Source: Bordetella parapertussis
Lineage (GTDB): Bacteria; Acidobacteriota; Terriglobia; Bryobacterales; Bryobacteraceae
Reading direction: 5' to 3'
NCBI GenBank assembly: GCA_943328975.2
Contig: CALQCC020000001.1
Coordinates: forward strand, 1-64,000
DNA: 64,000 nucleotides
Under the pieces are notes generated by a model. It did no database searches, was not told where the DNA came from, and saw only the letters and a program-made list of their open reading frames with translations. The translations under genes were made by a program, and so were the position numbers. The first letter of the stretch is position 1. Each line of letters starts with the position of its first letter. Positions 45,715 to 54,594 of the stretch are shown here, one piece after another.

Positions 45715-45939
45715 ATGGAAACAATCACAGTCGAATCAATCCCAGTCGTCCTCGGCCGCGAAGACGATGGCCGCTGGTGGGCCGACATCGAGTCGATGCC
45801 GGGAGTCATGGCCTACGGCGACACCCGCGAAGCCGCCCTCGCCGCGGTGCGAGCCCTCGCGCTGCGAGTCGCCGCCGACTGCATCGACCACGGCGAAGAA
45901 GTCCCCGAGCCATTCGCCAAAGTCTTCTCCACAACATGA
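45715..45939 (+). CDS. hicB: HicB-like antitoxin
   Basis: A 74-residue protein with the partial RNase H-like HicB core: SIPVVLGREDDGRWWADIESMPG, then YGDTREAALAAVRALALRVA. HicB antitoxins bind and block HicA. It lacks a C-terminal DNA-binding extension, so autoregulation is uncertain. Its TGA overlaps the ATG of the hicA gene (ATGA). In many loci hicA comes first; here the antitoxin gene is first. Confidence 0.86.
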   Translation: METITVESIPVVLGREDDGRWWADIESMPGVMAYGDTREAALAAVRALALRVAADCIDHGEEVPEPFAKVFSTT

Positions 45940-46148
45940 GTCATTGGCGCGCCGTCAAGGCGAAGCAACTGCTAGCCGCTCTGCTCAGGATCGGCTGGAC
46001 CGTCGCTTGGCAGAACGGATCTCATCGACGCCTGACACGTCCGGGTTGGCCTAACTACACTTTCGCGTTTCACGATGGCGACGAAATCGGCGGACGCCTG
46101 CTCTCCCAAATCGCTAAGAAAACCGGCTTGCGACCCCAAGATCTCTAA
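45936..46148 (+). CDS. hicA: HicA-like mRNA interferase toxin
   Basis: A 70-residue double-stranded-RNA-binding-like fold protein. It has the catalytic GSH in WQNGSHRRLTRP and an initial helix VKAKQLLAALLRIGWTVAW. HicA cleaves mRNA independently of ribosomes. The start overlaps the antitoxin stop, so translation of both is coupled. Together they are a type II toxin-antitoxin pair, probably horizontally acquired. Confidence 0.86.
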   Translation: MSHWRAVKAKQLLAALLRIGWTVAWQNGSHRRLTRPGWPNYTFAFHDGDEIGGRLLSQIAKKTGLRPQDL

Positions 46149-46149
46149 C

Positions 46150-47259
46150 CTACGGCCCCACCCGGCACGCCCCGCCCAACGCCGCCGCCACAATCCGATT
46201 CACATCCACCACATTGCAGCTCCCATTCGCGTCCACATCCGAAAACCCGCACACCGTCATCCCCAACACCGCATTCACCGTCAGCTGCAAATCCACCACA
46301 TTCGCCGCGCCGTCCCCATTCACATCGCACGACCGAGCTCTCCCCGTATTCGCATCCACCATAAACACCGCGTCATCCACCGCCTCGAAATCCGAACCCA
46401 CCACGCTCCCCAGCCGCGCCAGATTGTCGTTGTTCCAGCGCTCATCCGGAGCCCCCGAAATGTACCAAGCCGACCCGTTATCCGCCACGATCAACCCGTA
46501 CTTCTTCATCGCCCGCAAAAGCACCTGCGCCTCCACCGGGAACGCCGAAACATCGAAGCCGGCCCGCAACCGGAACCTCTGCCCCATCGCCGGATACTGC
46601 GCCCCCGTCAAACTCGAAGCATAGTGCCGAGCCGGCCAATCGTACGCCCGCCGGGTCTGCGGAATCGTCAACCGAATCGCGTGTTTGATCTCGCCCGCGG
46701 CAACCTCGTCGTACCGCACCAGCCCCGGAAAGATCGGCAACCCCGCTGCATCCGCCGAAGTCCATCCCGCCGGACGCAACGTAGACGACCGCAAATTGTA
46801 AATCGCGCCCGACCCCGCCCGCCAACTGCCCGTCTGTGGGAACGCCGCGTACAACTCGTACAACACACAGTTGTCCGTATCGATCGCGATCGCGTGCCGA
46901 TCCCCCGTGCTCGCGCTGCCCCCCTCAATCGGAGCATTCAACGGCACAGCATAAGGACCAGCATCGCTCTCATCCGCGTAGTCAAACGTAGCCGGATACT
47001 TCGCCTGCGCCCCACTCACCGTGATAAACGGAATCCCAATCGGCCCGCCATCCCACAGCCCCGACCCAAAGTCCGCATGCACCCGAGTCGCGGCGCCCAC
47101 AGTGTTGACCATCGTCGCCGAGTTCGCGCTCACCGGCAGCAGATCCACCGGAGCATTCCAAACATCGTTCGGCGGCAGCACCGGACAAGCCCCAATCTTC
47201 GGCTGCGCCACAGCCATCCCCGCCAGCATCGAAAATAGAAACACTCGTAGCCAGATCAT
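46150..47259 (-). CDS. Secreted protein with C-terminal dockerin-like repeats
   Basis: A 369-residue exported protein (signal peptide to about residue 18, MAVAQ). The main body has no known fold, with motifs such as NDVWNAPVDLLPVSANS, seen in other uncharacterised acidobacterial proteins. The last 55 residues contain two dockerin-type I calcium-binding repeats: DVNGDGAANVVDLQLTVNAV and DVDANGSCNVVDVNRIVAA, each with D-x-D/N-x-D/N-G spacing. No cohesin is visible in the window. It is convergent with hicA. Confidence 0.75.
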   Translation of the reverse strand: MIWLRVFLFSMLAGMAVAQPKIGACPVLPPNDVWNAPVDLLPVSANSATMVNTVGAATRVHADFGSGLWDGGPIGIPFITVSGAQAKYPATFDYADESDAGPYAVPLNAPIEGGSASTGDRHAIAIDTDNCVLYELYAAFPQTGSWRAGSGAIYNLRSSTLRPAGWTSADAAGLPIFPGLVRYDEVAAGEIKHAIRLTIPQTRRAYDWPARHYASSLTGAQYPAMGQRFRLRAGFDVSAFPVEAQVLLRAMKKYGLIVADNGSAWYISGAPDERWNNDNLARLGSVVGSDFEAVDDAVFMVDANTGRARSCDVNGDGAANVVDLQLTVNAVLGMTVCGFSDVDANGSCNVVDVNRIVAAALGGACRVGP

Positions 47260-47310
47260 GTGTAGACAAGAAGCCCGCCGGACCTGCTACGTTTCAGTCA
47301 TAGGTGCTTT

Positions 47311-47742
47311 ATGCGCGAGACATACAACTTTCGCCCCGTCGACAATACCCTAGCCACCGCCGGCCTCCCAACCGAAGCCCAACTCCGCTCCGTAGCCGAG
47401 CACGGCTTCGAGGTCGTCATCAACCTCGCCATCGATAACACCGAAGCCGCCCTGGTCGAAGCACTCGGCCTAAACTACATCCACATCCCCGTAAACTTCG
47501 CCGCCCCCACTGAGCCGGATCTCCTCAAGTTCTTCGACGCCATGGACACCCACGCCGCCAGCAAACGTTTCGTCCACTGCGCCGCCAACAAACGAGTCTC
47601 TGTCTTCATTGCCCTCTATCGAGTCATTCGCCTGAACTGGGACCGCGACCCTGCCTTCGACCTGGTCCGCGACCTCTGGCAGCCCGACCCCATCTGGCAG
47701 TCCTTCATCGAGCAAATGTTAGCGAAGCACGCCGGCAAGTGA
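47311..47742 (+). CDS. Dual-specificity-phosphatase-like protein
   Basis: A 143-residue protein with a PTP-like fold. The P-loop region reads RFVHCAANKRVSVF: a Cys followed by Arg five positions later (CX4R), one residue shorter than the classic CX5R. A proposed general acid Asp is not obvious. This variant is shared by a bacterial family related to the beta-lactamase hydrolase-like phosphatases. The gene is single and divergent from the dockerin gene. Confidence 0.72.
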   Translation: MRETYNFRPVDNTLATAGLPTEAQLRSVAEHGFEVVINLAIDNTEAALVEALGLNYIHIPVNFAAPTEPDLLKFFDAMDTHAASKRFVHCAANKRVSVFIALYRVIRLNWDRDPAFDLVRDLWQPDPIWQSFIEQMLAKHAGK

Positions 47743-47749
47743 GCGACCC

Positions 47750-48712
47750 TCAGCGTCGCACTCTACGCCCTGCCGTCGAGATACGCGGCGGAACGTTCAA
47801 CTCAAGCGTAGTAGCAGCCGCGAACCGAGGCTCTCCCTCGGCCACCGTTAACCACGCTTCGAGAGTGTAGGAGCGCGGAAAACCCACCACTGTGATCGCC
47901 GTGGGAACAGGTACGGTCTCGGTTGCCGTCCAACCCCCTACGTCGGTCGTATGTAGCACCTGCAGGAAACCTCTGTTGGCGGACCACGTCCACACGATGT
48001 TCCCGTTCCCATCGCGCAACCGCAGGTCGAATTCCTGACTGGAGGAGAACCGCACCTTCGGACCCGGTTCGGGAAGCGTATCCACCCGCATCGTCACCTG
48101 CCAATTCGCACCAGCGGCATCCAGGATCGCAGCCACGCCGAACCGCCCCGTCTCTCCCGCCGAGATCACCTGCTTCCCCACGTGCGCCTGCACCAAGTCA
48201 AAAGTTCGCGGACCCGCAATCGTATTCACCACCCGCCGCACCATGCCGATATTGTCGACATACTGCTCCAGCAATTCGCCCGCATCGGCGCACGTGTAGG
48301 GCTGAAACTGAACTTCCGCCGCGCTCCAAGACCCGGCCGGACCCTGGTACGCAACCGCGTCCTTCTGCGGCCTTCCCCATGCAGGGCACTGTCGACCGTA
48401 GGCGGCGAAGTCGCTCAGCCTCTGCGCGTCAAAAGAAGTGACCAACAGGTCCTGGCCCAGCTTCTCATCCCACGTCACGATGTTGCCGGACTCGTTCACC
48501 CGCGCCAGAATCGGAGTCGGGGCGAAGCCCTTCAAGCTGTAATAGACATGGCCCTTGATCAGCGACGAAGTGGAGACCCGGACCTCAAAGGTCGCCCCTG
48601 TTCTGGCATCACGATAGGTCCAAGCATTGCCACTTGCCAGCGGCAGATAGTCCGCGGCGCTGAGGCAACCGGCCAAACATAGCGCTAGGGCGAGGAGTAC
48701 GTTCTTCTGCAT
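47750..48712 (-). CDS. Secreted/lipoprotein with BsuPI-like C-terminal domain
   Basis: A 320-residue exported protein. The signal sequence MQKNVLLALALCLAGC ends in a lipobox-like LAGC, so it may be lipidated. The middle is beta-rich. The C-terminal 110 residues have a BsuPI-type segment (VRFSSSQEFDLRLRDGNGN, then IVWTWSANRGFLQ), the fold of the Bacillus intracellular proteinase inhibitor. The start could be either of two adjacent Met codons. The function is unknown. It converges with the phosphatase-like gene, 7 bases apart. Confidence 0.68.
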   Translation of the reverse strand: MQKNVLLALALCLAGCLSAADYLPLASGNAWTYRDARTGATFEVRVSTSSLIKGHVYYSLKGFAPTPILARVNESGNIVTWDEKLGQDLLVTSFDAQRLSDFAAYGRQCPAWGRPQKDAVAYQGPAGSWSAAEVQFQPYTCADAGELLEQYVDNIGMVRRVVNTIAGPRTFDLVQAHVGKQVISAGETGRFGVAAILDAAGANWQVTMRVDTLPEPGPKVRFSSSQEFDLRLRDGNGNIVWTWSANRGFLQVLHTTDVGGWTATETVPVPTAITVVGFPRSYTLEAWLTVAEGEPRFAAATTLELNVPPRISTAGRRVRR

Positions 48713-49015
48713 CATGGGCCTCTCTGAAGACCACACTGCAAGTCGATCGCCGAACCGCACCGCAATGAAGCAGACCTGGAATCAGCGACTTGACTGGCAA
48801 TCTCTCCAGCCATCCCACAACCTTGTGCGCATATTTACAAGGATGGGTTCCCGAAGTCACACCAAGGTCAGCCCGATATGCCCCGAAAAAATCCCTCACA
48901 ACAAAACAAACCCAATTTCTTGCCCTCCATGTCCCCCTCATCCCCCGCCATTTCAACCACATCGCATTTGCAGCCGCAAAACGGCCCCTTAGCCGCTAAA
49001 CTTGTAGTAGCCCCC
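48713..49015. other. Intergenic region without recognisable gene
   Basis: About 300 bases between the BsuPI-like gene and the cysteine desulfurase. It holds a short open frame with no protein character and no hairpin, tRNA or promoter that I could support. The last 100 bases are C/A-rich and run into the desulfurase GTG. Confidence 0.6.
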
Positions 49016-50110
49016 GTGACCCGCTACTACTTCGACCACAACGCCACCACCCCGGTCACCCCCGAGGTCCTTGAGGCCATGCTGCCCGCGTTCACCGAAA
49101 CCTACGGCAACGCCTCTAGCATTCACCACTTCGGTCAGGCCGCGCGCCACCAGTTCGACGCAGCGCGCAAACAAGTAGCCGACCTGCTCGGTGCCACCCC
49201 CGAAGAAATCGTCTTCACCAGCGGCGGCACCGAATCCGACAACATAGCCGTCCTGGGGGCCTCCTCTGGAGGCCATCTGCTCACGACAACCATCGAACAC
49301 CCCGCAGTCCTCCAGACCGCCGGACGCCTGACCGGATGGAGTTGCGTCAACGTCGGCCCCACCGGCGTAGTCGACCCCGACGATATCCGCCGAGCCCTCA
49401 AACCCAAAACGACCCTGATCAGCGTCATGCACGCCAACAACGAACTCGGCACCATCCAACCGATTGAGGAGATCGTGAAGCTAGGCATCCCCGTCCACTC
49501 CGACGGCGTGCAAGCCCTGGGCAAGATCCCCGTCAACGTGCGCGATCTGGGCGTAGCCCTCTACTCCATCAGCGGCCACAAAATCGGAGCCCCCAAAGGC
49601 ATCGGAGCCCTCTACGTTCGCAAAGGCACGAAGCTGAACGCGCGCCAGTTCGGAGGCCGTCACGAACGCGAGCGTCGCGCCGGAACCGAAAACGTCCCCG
49701 GAGCCATCGCCCTAGCCAAAGCCATGCAGTCGCATTTCGATACAGAACAACTCCGCGACCGCCTGGAACAAGCAGTCTTGCGCACCATCCCCGACACCCA
49801 CGTGAACGCAGCAGGCTCGCCCCGCATCCCAAACACGACGAACATCCGCTTCGACGGCATAGACAGCGACGCGCTCTTAATCGCCCTAGACCTGCGTGGC
49901 TTCGCGGTCTCCAGCGGAGCCGCCTGCTCCAGCGGCGCCCCCGAGCCATCCCACGTCCTGCTAGCCATCGGCCTAACCCGCGAACAAGCCAGATCCAGCA
50001 TTCGGTTCTCCCTAGGCCGAGGCAACACCACAGAACAAGTAGACGCCCTAGTAGAAGCCCTAACCGCCTCCGTAGCGCATCTCAGAAAGCTGTCCCCCGC
50101 TTATGTCTAA
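49016..50110 (+). CDS. Cysteine desulfurase (IscS/NifS family)
   Basis: A 364-residue PLP enzyme that removes sulfur from cysteine as persulfide for Fe-S clusters or tRNA thiolation. It begins YYFDHNATTPVTPEVLEAML near the N-terminus; FTSGGTESDN and SGHKIGAPKGIGALY (PLP lysine) follow, and the active-site cysteine loop is AVSSGAACSSGAPEPSH. I use the GTG at 49016 because the family opening begins there; the frame is open upstream. It overlaps mnmA by 8 bases, so its persulfide probably feeds tRNA 2-thiolation. Confidence 0.93.
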   Translation: MTRYYFDHNATTPVTPEVLEAMLPAFTETYGNASSIHHFGQAARHQFDAARKQVADLLGATPEEIVFTSGGTESDNIAVLGASSGGHLLTTTIEHPAVLQTAGRLTGWSCVNVGPTGVVDPDDIRRALKPKTTLISVMHANNELGTIQPIEEIVKLGIPVHSDGVQALGKIPVNVRDLGVALYSISGHKIGAPKGIGALYVRKGTKLNARQFGGRHERERRAGTENVPGAIALAKAMQSHFDTEQLRDRLEQAVLRTIPDTHVNAAGSPRIPNTTNIRFDGIDSDALLIALDLRGFAVSSGAACSSGAPEPSHVLLAIGLTREQARSSIRFSLGRGNTTEQVDALVEALTASVAHLRKLSPAYV

Positions 50111-51188
50111 GCCCATCGCAGTGGCCATGTCCGGCGGCGTAGACAGCTCCGTTGTGGCGGGCCTCCTCCAATCCCAAGGCCAGCCGGTAATCGGCCTGAC
50201 CATGCAGCTGTGGAACCAGCGCCGCCTCCCCGAAATCCAGTCCGACAAAGCCACCGGCCGCTGCTGCTCCATCGACGACGTCTACGACGCCCGAGCCGTC
50301 GCCCAAATCCTGGACATTCCCTACTACGTCCTAAACTTCGAAGACCGTTTCGAAGAACAGGTAGTGAAGCCCTTCGTCAGCGAATACCTCGCGGGCCGCA
50401 CACCGATCCCGTGCACGCTCTGCAACAACTTCATCAAGTTCGATCAGTTCCTGGACATGGCCGCCGGCGTAGGAGCCGACCAAATTGCCACAGGCCACTA
50501 CGCGCAGATCCGGCACAACGCCGAGACCAACCGCTGGGAACTCCTGCGCGGAGTCGATCACACCAAAGACCAGACATACTTCCTGTTCGGTCTCACGCAA
50601 GAGCAACTCTCCCGCACGCTGTTCCCGCTAGGAGCCATGCAGAAGACCGCAGTCCGCGAACTAGCCGCGCAGCTAGGCATCCCGACCGCAACCAAGCCCG
50701 ATAGCCAGGAGATCTGCTTCGTCCCCAACGGCGACTATGCGGCCTTCATCGCGGCCTACTCGAAAGAGCAGGGAATCGCCTCGCCCGACAACACCGGCGA
50801 ATTCGTCACCCCCGACGGCAAAGTCATGGGCGAACACGCCGGAGTCCATCACTTCACAGTCGGTCAACGCCGAGGCCTTGGCGTGGCCGCAGGCGAGCCG
50901 CTCTACGTCATCTCCACCGAGCCCGCTACCCAACGCGTGACCATCGGCCGCAACGAAGAGCTGCTGCGTTCCACCATGCGGGTCGCCGACATCAACTGGA
51001 TTTCCATCGCCGAGCCCTCCGAGCCCATTCGCGCAGAAGTCAAAATCCGCAACCGCCACAACGCCGCCCTCGCGACCATCACGGGCAACGAAGTTGTGTT
51101 CGACGAACCACAACGCGCCGTCACCCCCGGCCAAGCCGCCGTCTTCTATCAAGGTGAACTGGTCCTGGGAGGCGGCTGGATAGCGTAA
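50103..51188 (+). CDS. mnmA: tRNA-specific 2-thiouridylase MnmA
   Basis: MnmA thiolates U34 of Lys, Glu and Gln tRNAs with ATP and sulfur. The PP-loop motif is VAMSGGVDSSVVAGLLQ at the N-terminus; the two catalytic cysteines lie in PIPCTLCNNFIKF and SQEICFVPNGDY. At 361 residues it is full length. It overlaps the desulfurase gene, and the acyltransferase gene starts at the next base after its stop. Confidence 0.95.
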   Translation: MSKPIAVAMSGGVDSSVVAGLLQSQGQPVIGLTMQLWNQRRLPEIQSDKATGRCCSIDDVYDARAVAQILDIPYYVLNFEDRFEEQVVKPFVSEYLAGRTPIPCTLCNNFIKFDQFLDMAAGVGADQIATGHYAQIRHNAETNRWELLRGVDHTKDQTYFLFGLTQEQLSRTLFPLGAMQKTAVRELAAQLGIPTATKPDSQEICFVPNGDYAAFIAAYSKEQGIASPDNTGEFVTPDGKVMGEHAGVHHFTVGQRRGLGVAAGEPLYVISTEPATQRVTIGRNEELLRSTMRVADINWISIAEPSEPIRAEVKIRNRHNAALATITGNEVVFDEPQRAVTPGQAAVFYQGELVLGGGWIA

Positions 51189-52010
51189 ATGCTCGCCTAC
51201 CTGCTGGTGCGCGCGATCCTGGCCTTTCCCTCTGCCGCGCCACTCTTCGCGAAGCTCCTCGATCGCTACGTCCCGCGTTACCGCAAGATCGCCCGCGACA
51301 ACCTCCTCCGCGCCGGCTACACCAACCCCGTGCCCATCATCGACGGCGTCTTCCGCTCCATCGCCCGCATCATCGCGTCCTTCGCCCAGTTCCCCAAGAT
51401 CAGTCGCGACAATGTCCACAACTGGATCCACTACGATGGCCTGGAAAACTTCACCGTTCCCATGTCCCGAGGCAAGGGCGTCCTGGTCGCAACCGCCCAC
51501 CTGGGCAACTGGGAACTCAGCGCTTTCACCCACGCCTACATGACCGGACCCATGAACATCGTCGTGCGCCCCTTGGACAACAGGCGCCTCGACGCCTTCG
51601 TAGAGCATCGCCGAGCCCTCTCCGGCAACCCGATCATCCGCAAGAAGGAGGCAGCCCGCGGCATCCTCCGCACCCTCCATGCCGGCGAATCCGTAGGCAT
51701 CCTGATCGACCAGAACTCCTCGCGTGAAGAAGGCGTCTTCATCGACTTCTTCGGACGCAAGGCCTGCGCCAACGCTGCCTTCGTCAAGCTCGCACACAAG
51801 ACCGGAGCCGCAGTGGTCCCCGGCTTCGCGCTGTGGAACGAAGACGAGCAACGCTACGTCCTCCGCTTCTATCCCGAGATCCCCATGACCGGCGACGTGC
51901 AGGCCGACACTCAAGCCGTCCACAGCGTGCTCGAATCCGTCATCCGCGAATACCCCGACCAATGGTTGTGGATTCACCGTCGTTGGAAGACCCGTCCGCC
52001 GGGTGAGTGA
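51189..52010 (+). CDS. Lysophospholipid/lipid A acyltransferase (LpxL/HtrB-like)
   Basis: A 273-residue membrane-associated acyltransferase. The HX4(D/E) active-site motif appears as TAHLGNWELSAF near residue 102, followed by a later DQNSSREEGVFIDFFGRKA, typical of the LpxL/LpxM branch. Those enzymes add secondary acyl chains to lipid A. It is the third gene of the desulfurase-mnmA operon, with no intergenic space. Confidence 0.85.
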   Translation: MLAYLLVRAILAFPSAAPLFAKLLDRYVPRYRKIARDNLLRAGYTNPVPIIDGVFRSIARIIASFAQFPKISRDNVHNWIHYDGLENFTVPMSRGKGVLVATAHLGNWELSAFTHAYMTGPMNIVVRPLDNRRLDAFVEHRRALSGNPIIRKKEAARGILRTLHAGESVGILIDQNSSREEGVFIDFFGRKACANAAFVKLAHKTGAAVVPGFALWNEDEQRYVLRFYPEIPMTGDVQADTQAVHSVLESVIREYPDQWLWIHRRWKTRPPGE

Positions 52011-52038
52011 TGGCCCTCTAAGTGCAGCGGCCCTGATC

Positions 52039-52491
52039 ATGATCACCCGCCTCGCTGCACTACTCGCTCTGCTGGGAACCACGCTAGCCGCTCAGTCAGC
52101 CGACTGGAACACAGTCAAGGCACTGACCACCGGAACGCCAGTGCGCATCACGGCCGGCCCGCGTACGGTGCGCGGCGAAATCATCCGCGCAACGGACGAC
52201 GCTCTGGTGATTGCCTCGAGCAAGGGTCAGGAGATGTTTGATCGCCCGCAGGTCTCCACTGTGTCGCTGCGGAAGCTGAGCCATCGGGGAAGAAACACCT
52301 TGATCGGACTTGTGGCCGGGACTGGTGGCGGGCTGGGAATTGGCCTCGGCGCTCGAGCCAAGCGGGGCCAGTGGGAACTCATATCGAACGAGGCGGTTTT
52401 AGCGGCTTTTACGGCGGCCGGGGCCATCGTCGGGACCGTCGTGGGAGTGATTATTCCTTCCGGTGGCTGGCGTGAAATCTACAAGAAGTGA
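52039..52491 (+). CDS. Secreted/membrane protein with glycine-rich C-terminal helices
   Basis: A 150-residue protein from the ATG at 52039; the frame is open 12 codons upstream, overlapping the acyltransferase stop. There is an N-terminal signal (MITRLAALLALLGTTLAA), an SM-like or barrel-like segment (TPVRITAGPRTVRGEIIRA, then ADD), and two glycine-rich hydrophobic stretches (LIGLVAGTGGGLGIGLGA and FTAAGAIVGTVVGVII). Such glycine-zipper layouts are common in acidobacterial surface proteins. Function unknown. It precedes the barrel-like gene by 1 base. Confidence 0.6.
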   Translation: MITRLAALLALLGTTLAAQSADWNTVKALTTGTPVRITAGPRTVRGEIIRATDDALVIASSKGQEMFDRPQVSTVSLRKLSHRGRNTLIGLVAGTGGGLGIGLGARAKRGQWELISNEAVLAAFTAAGAIVGTVVGVIIPSGGWREIYKK

Positions 52492-52492
52492 G

Positions 52493-53023
52493 GTGGGCGT
52501 TCTGCTTAAACTATCGATCGCGTTGCTGGCTGCTGCCGGATTGGCAGCCGCTCAAGGAACAGATGTCGGGCTGGTGGCCGGAGGCGGTGGCTTCACTGCC
52601 AGTGGTCCCACGCTGGCAACCTCGCAGGTGGGCGTGGAGGCGTGTTTCCTTTGCGCCGGCCGATTCGGAGTCTTCGCCGAGTACAGCCATTGGTTCACGT
52701 CCGGAACTACCTCTGGATACAACCCGTCTGATATGGTGCACCAGGCGGACTTGGGAGGCGGTGGTCTGCGGATTCAAGGGCGGGGGAGCGTTCGGCCTTT
52801 CATCGATGTAGGAGTGGTCGGCGGACGCGATACGCATTGGCAGGGCCCAGGAGGTGCGCTGGGAGGCGTCGTGGTGGGCGGTGGCGTGCGGATCCCGTTT
52901 CGCGAACACTGGTACATCCGCCCGCAAGTTCGAGCCTACGGTTTGTCTCCGCACACCATCGAAGGGATGAGTCCGCACTGGGCTGTCAGCGGACTCATTG
53001 GTATCGGTTACTCCTGGAAATAG
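52493..53023 (+). CDS. Small outer-membrane beta-barrel-like protein
   Basis: A 176-residue exported protein. I place the start at a GTG at 52493 so that the signal peptide reads VLLKLSIALLAAAGLAAAQ; an ATG ten codons earlier is also in frame. The mature part alternates hydrophobic and polar residues with many glycines (GVVVGGGVRIPFREHWYIRP, ending GIGYSWK with an aromatic C-terminal residue) in the manner of an eight-strand OmpA/OprF-like barrel. Function is unknown. It is probably co-transcribed with the gene before it. Confidence 0.65.
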   Translation: MGVLLKLSIALLAAAGLAAAQGTDVGLVAGGGGFTASGPTLATSQVGVEACFLCAGRFGVFAEYSHWFTSGTTSGYNPSDMVHQADLGGGGLRIQGRGSVRPFIDVGVVGGRDTHWQGPGGALGGVVVGGGVRIPFREHWYIRPQVRAYGLSPHTIEGMSPHWAVSGLIGIGYSWK

Positions 53024-53032
53024 CGGCGCTGC

Positions 53033-54031
53033 CTACTTCGCTTTCTTTGCGATGTCCGACTGCTGTTCCTTGAAGCCCGCCGGAATTTCAAACTTGGATG
53101 CGTCGACCGCAGCCGTGGAGAACATGCTGCGCTCGGTGGTCATCTCAAACAGCATGGTGGAACCTGGTTCTGCTTGCTGCTCTTCCGGCTTGTCTTCCTT
53201 CTTGCGTCCGAACCCGCCGAGCCTGCCCGCGATGCCCGCCACCGCTGCTCCCGTGGATTGCTTCGGCTTGTCGGCTTCCGGCGGAGCGTCCGCTACGGCT
53301 TGCAGGTCCGCAATCGATCCACCCATGCGGACGATGTTCTGCACCGGCACGCCGTCAACCTTGGCCATCTCCCGAGCCGCCTGCGCCATGCCTTGGACCA
53401 TGTCGGGTTGCGCCAGCGCTTGCTGCTCCATACCCGGGCGGAAAATCGCGCCCAGCTTCTGCGCCATCTTCAACTCGAATGCCTTCACTTCCTCATAACC
53501 TGCCACAGGAGCCATCCACGCATCCGTCAGGAGGTTCATCGCGCCCGTCTGGCCGGACTCTTTGTCCTTGCCTTCGACTTCCATCGCGATCCGGAGTTGC
53601 TTGGCGTTCAGGCCACCGACGGTCTTGGTTTTCCCTGTGGCCTTGGCGGAGATCTTGAACTTGATCTCGCCCTTGGCCTGGTCCTTCTTTTCGCGCTTGG
53701 CCGCATCCGCCATGGCCTTGTCCATCGCCGCTTTCATCTGCGCGAACGTGACCACCGAATAGGTCTTCTTTTCCAGATTGATTTCGGTAATCGATTCCTT
53801 GTCCAGATCAATCACCGTGGCCGCGTCCTTGCGCGTGGTGACCATGCGATTGCCCTTCACCGAAACGGTGGAGATCTGCGCCTCCCGAGCTTTGCGCGTC
53901 AACGGACCGCCTAGCTTCAGCGCGTTGAACGCAATGCCACCGGTCATCTGGGCGCTGTCCTGATAGCTGAAGTCCGCCCGCAACCCCGCACAAGCGGTGG
54001 TGAGCAATACGGTGAGTAGAAGTGTTCGCAT
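53033..54031 (-). CDS. Secreted hypothetical protein
   Basis: A 332-residue exported protein (signal peptide MRTLLLTVLLTTACAGLRA). The mature protein alternates beta strands and amphipathic helices, with segments such as RMVTTRKDAATVIDLDKESI and MSMFSTAAVD-like endings (STMLFEMTTERSMFST), and a Lys/Glu-rich low-complexity stretch before the end. It recalls DUF4412-like proteins but the match is weak. A Shine-Dalgarno GGAGAA lies before the ATG. It converges with the barrel-like gene. Confidence 0.6.
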   Translation of the reverse strand: MRTLLLTVLLTTACAGLRADFSYQDSAQMTGGIAFNALKLGGPLTRKAREAQISTVSVKGNRMVTTRKDAATVIDLDKESITEINLEKKTYSVVTFAQMKAAMDKAMADAAKREKKDQAKGEIKFKISAKATGKTKTVGGLNAKQLRIAMEVEGKDKESGQTGAMNLLTDAWMAPVAGYEEVKAFELKMAQKLGAIFRPGMEQQALAQPDMVQGMAQAAREMAKVDGVPVQNIVRMGGSIADLQAVADAPPEADKPKQSTGAAVAGIAGRLGGFGRKKEDKPEEQQAEPGSTMLFEMTTERSMFSTAAVDASKFEIPAGFKEQQSDIAKKAK

Positions 54032-54144
54032 GAAAATTCTCCAATCAATGATCGGCAGTATGCGCCCGGCCTGTTAGAGACTGGACCGCAATTCCAGTCT
54101 ACTCCCCACGGGAGTCAACCGAGTCGAGCATGAACTTCAAGACG

Positions 54145-54594
54145 CTATTTAAGGCGAGGGTCAAACCGGAATGGTTCTGACGGCCCAAACCGGATCAGGC
54201 TGAAGTCCGGATGATTCACATTGATGACGTAGTTGCTATCGCGCGGTACGACGGCCGAAGGAACTTTCAGGACGGCAGAAGTGCCGCTTGCAATCCACGC
54301 TTTGCCGTATTCTTGAGTGGAGGACGTCTCAACAGGCGAATGCCATCCTTTCACGAGGATCGACACGGGCACGTCGATGAGAGAGACGCGATCAGGAATC
54401 ACGATTCGGGTCAGCACAAAATCCGGCGGGAGCCCATCGTAGTTCACTAGAATTTCAAGCACCGCGAGGGAACGGGAGCTTGAGCAATAGACCACTTCCA
54501 CGCCCCGTGGGTTCCATCTTGCTCCGGCCTTAGCAGAACCGGTGCCATCGCTAGCAGCGTATTGACTGCGGTGCAGTCGATACGCCTCGATCAT
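54145..54594 (-). CDS. RES-domain toxin
   Basis: A 149-residue RES-family toxin that in characterised cases degrades NAD+. The Arg-Glu-Ser region is seen in MIEAYRLHRSQYAASDGTGS and ARWNPRGVEVVYCSSSRSLAVLE, with the end GPSEPFRFDPRL typical of the family. It overlaps the antitoxin gene by 4 bases (antitoxin first), the usual order of the RES-Xre pair. Confidence 0.9.
   Translation of the reverse strand: MIEAYRLHRSQYAASDGTGSAKAGARWNPRGVEVVYCSSSRSLAVLEILVNYDGLPPDFVLTRIVIPDRVSLIDVPVSILVKGWHSPVETSSTQEYGKAWIASGTSAVLKVPSAVVPRDSNYVINVNHPDFSLIRFGPSEPFRFDPRLK

Noticed and set aside
46075-47238. A 387-codon plus-strand frame over the dockerin protein gene
   Set aside because: Arg/His/Pro-rich composition typical of a shadow; the minus-strand gene has a signal peptide and dockerin repeats.
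48714-48992. A 92-codon frame between the BsuPI-like gene and the cysteine desulfurase
   Set aside because: Pro/Ser/Thr-rich composition, no ribosome-binding site and no conserved pattern; treated as non-coding.
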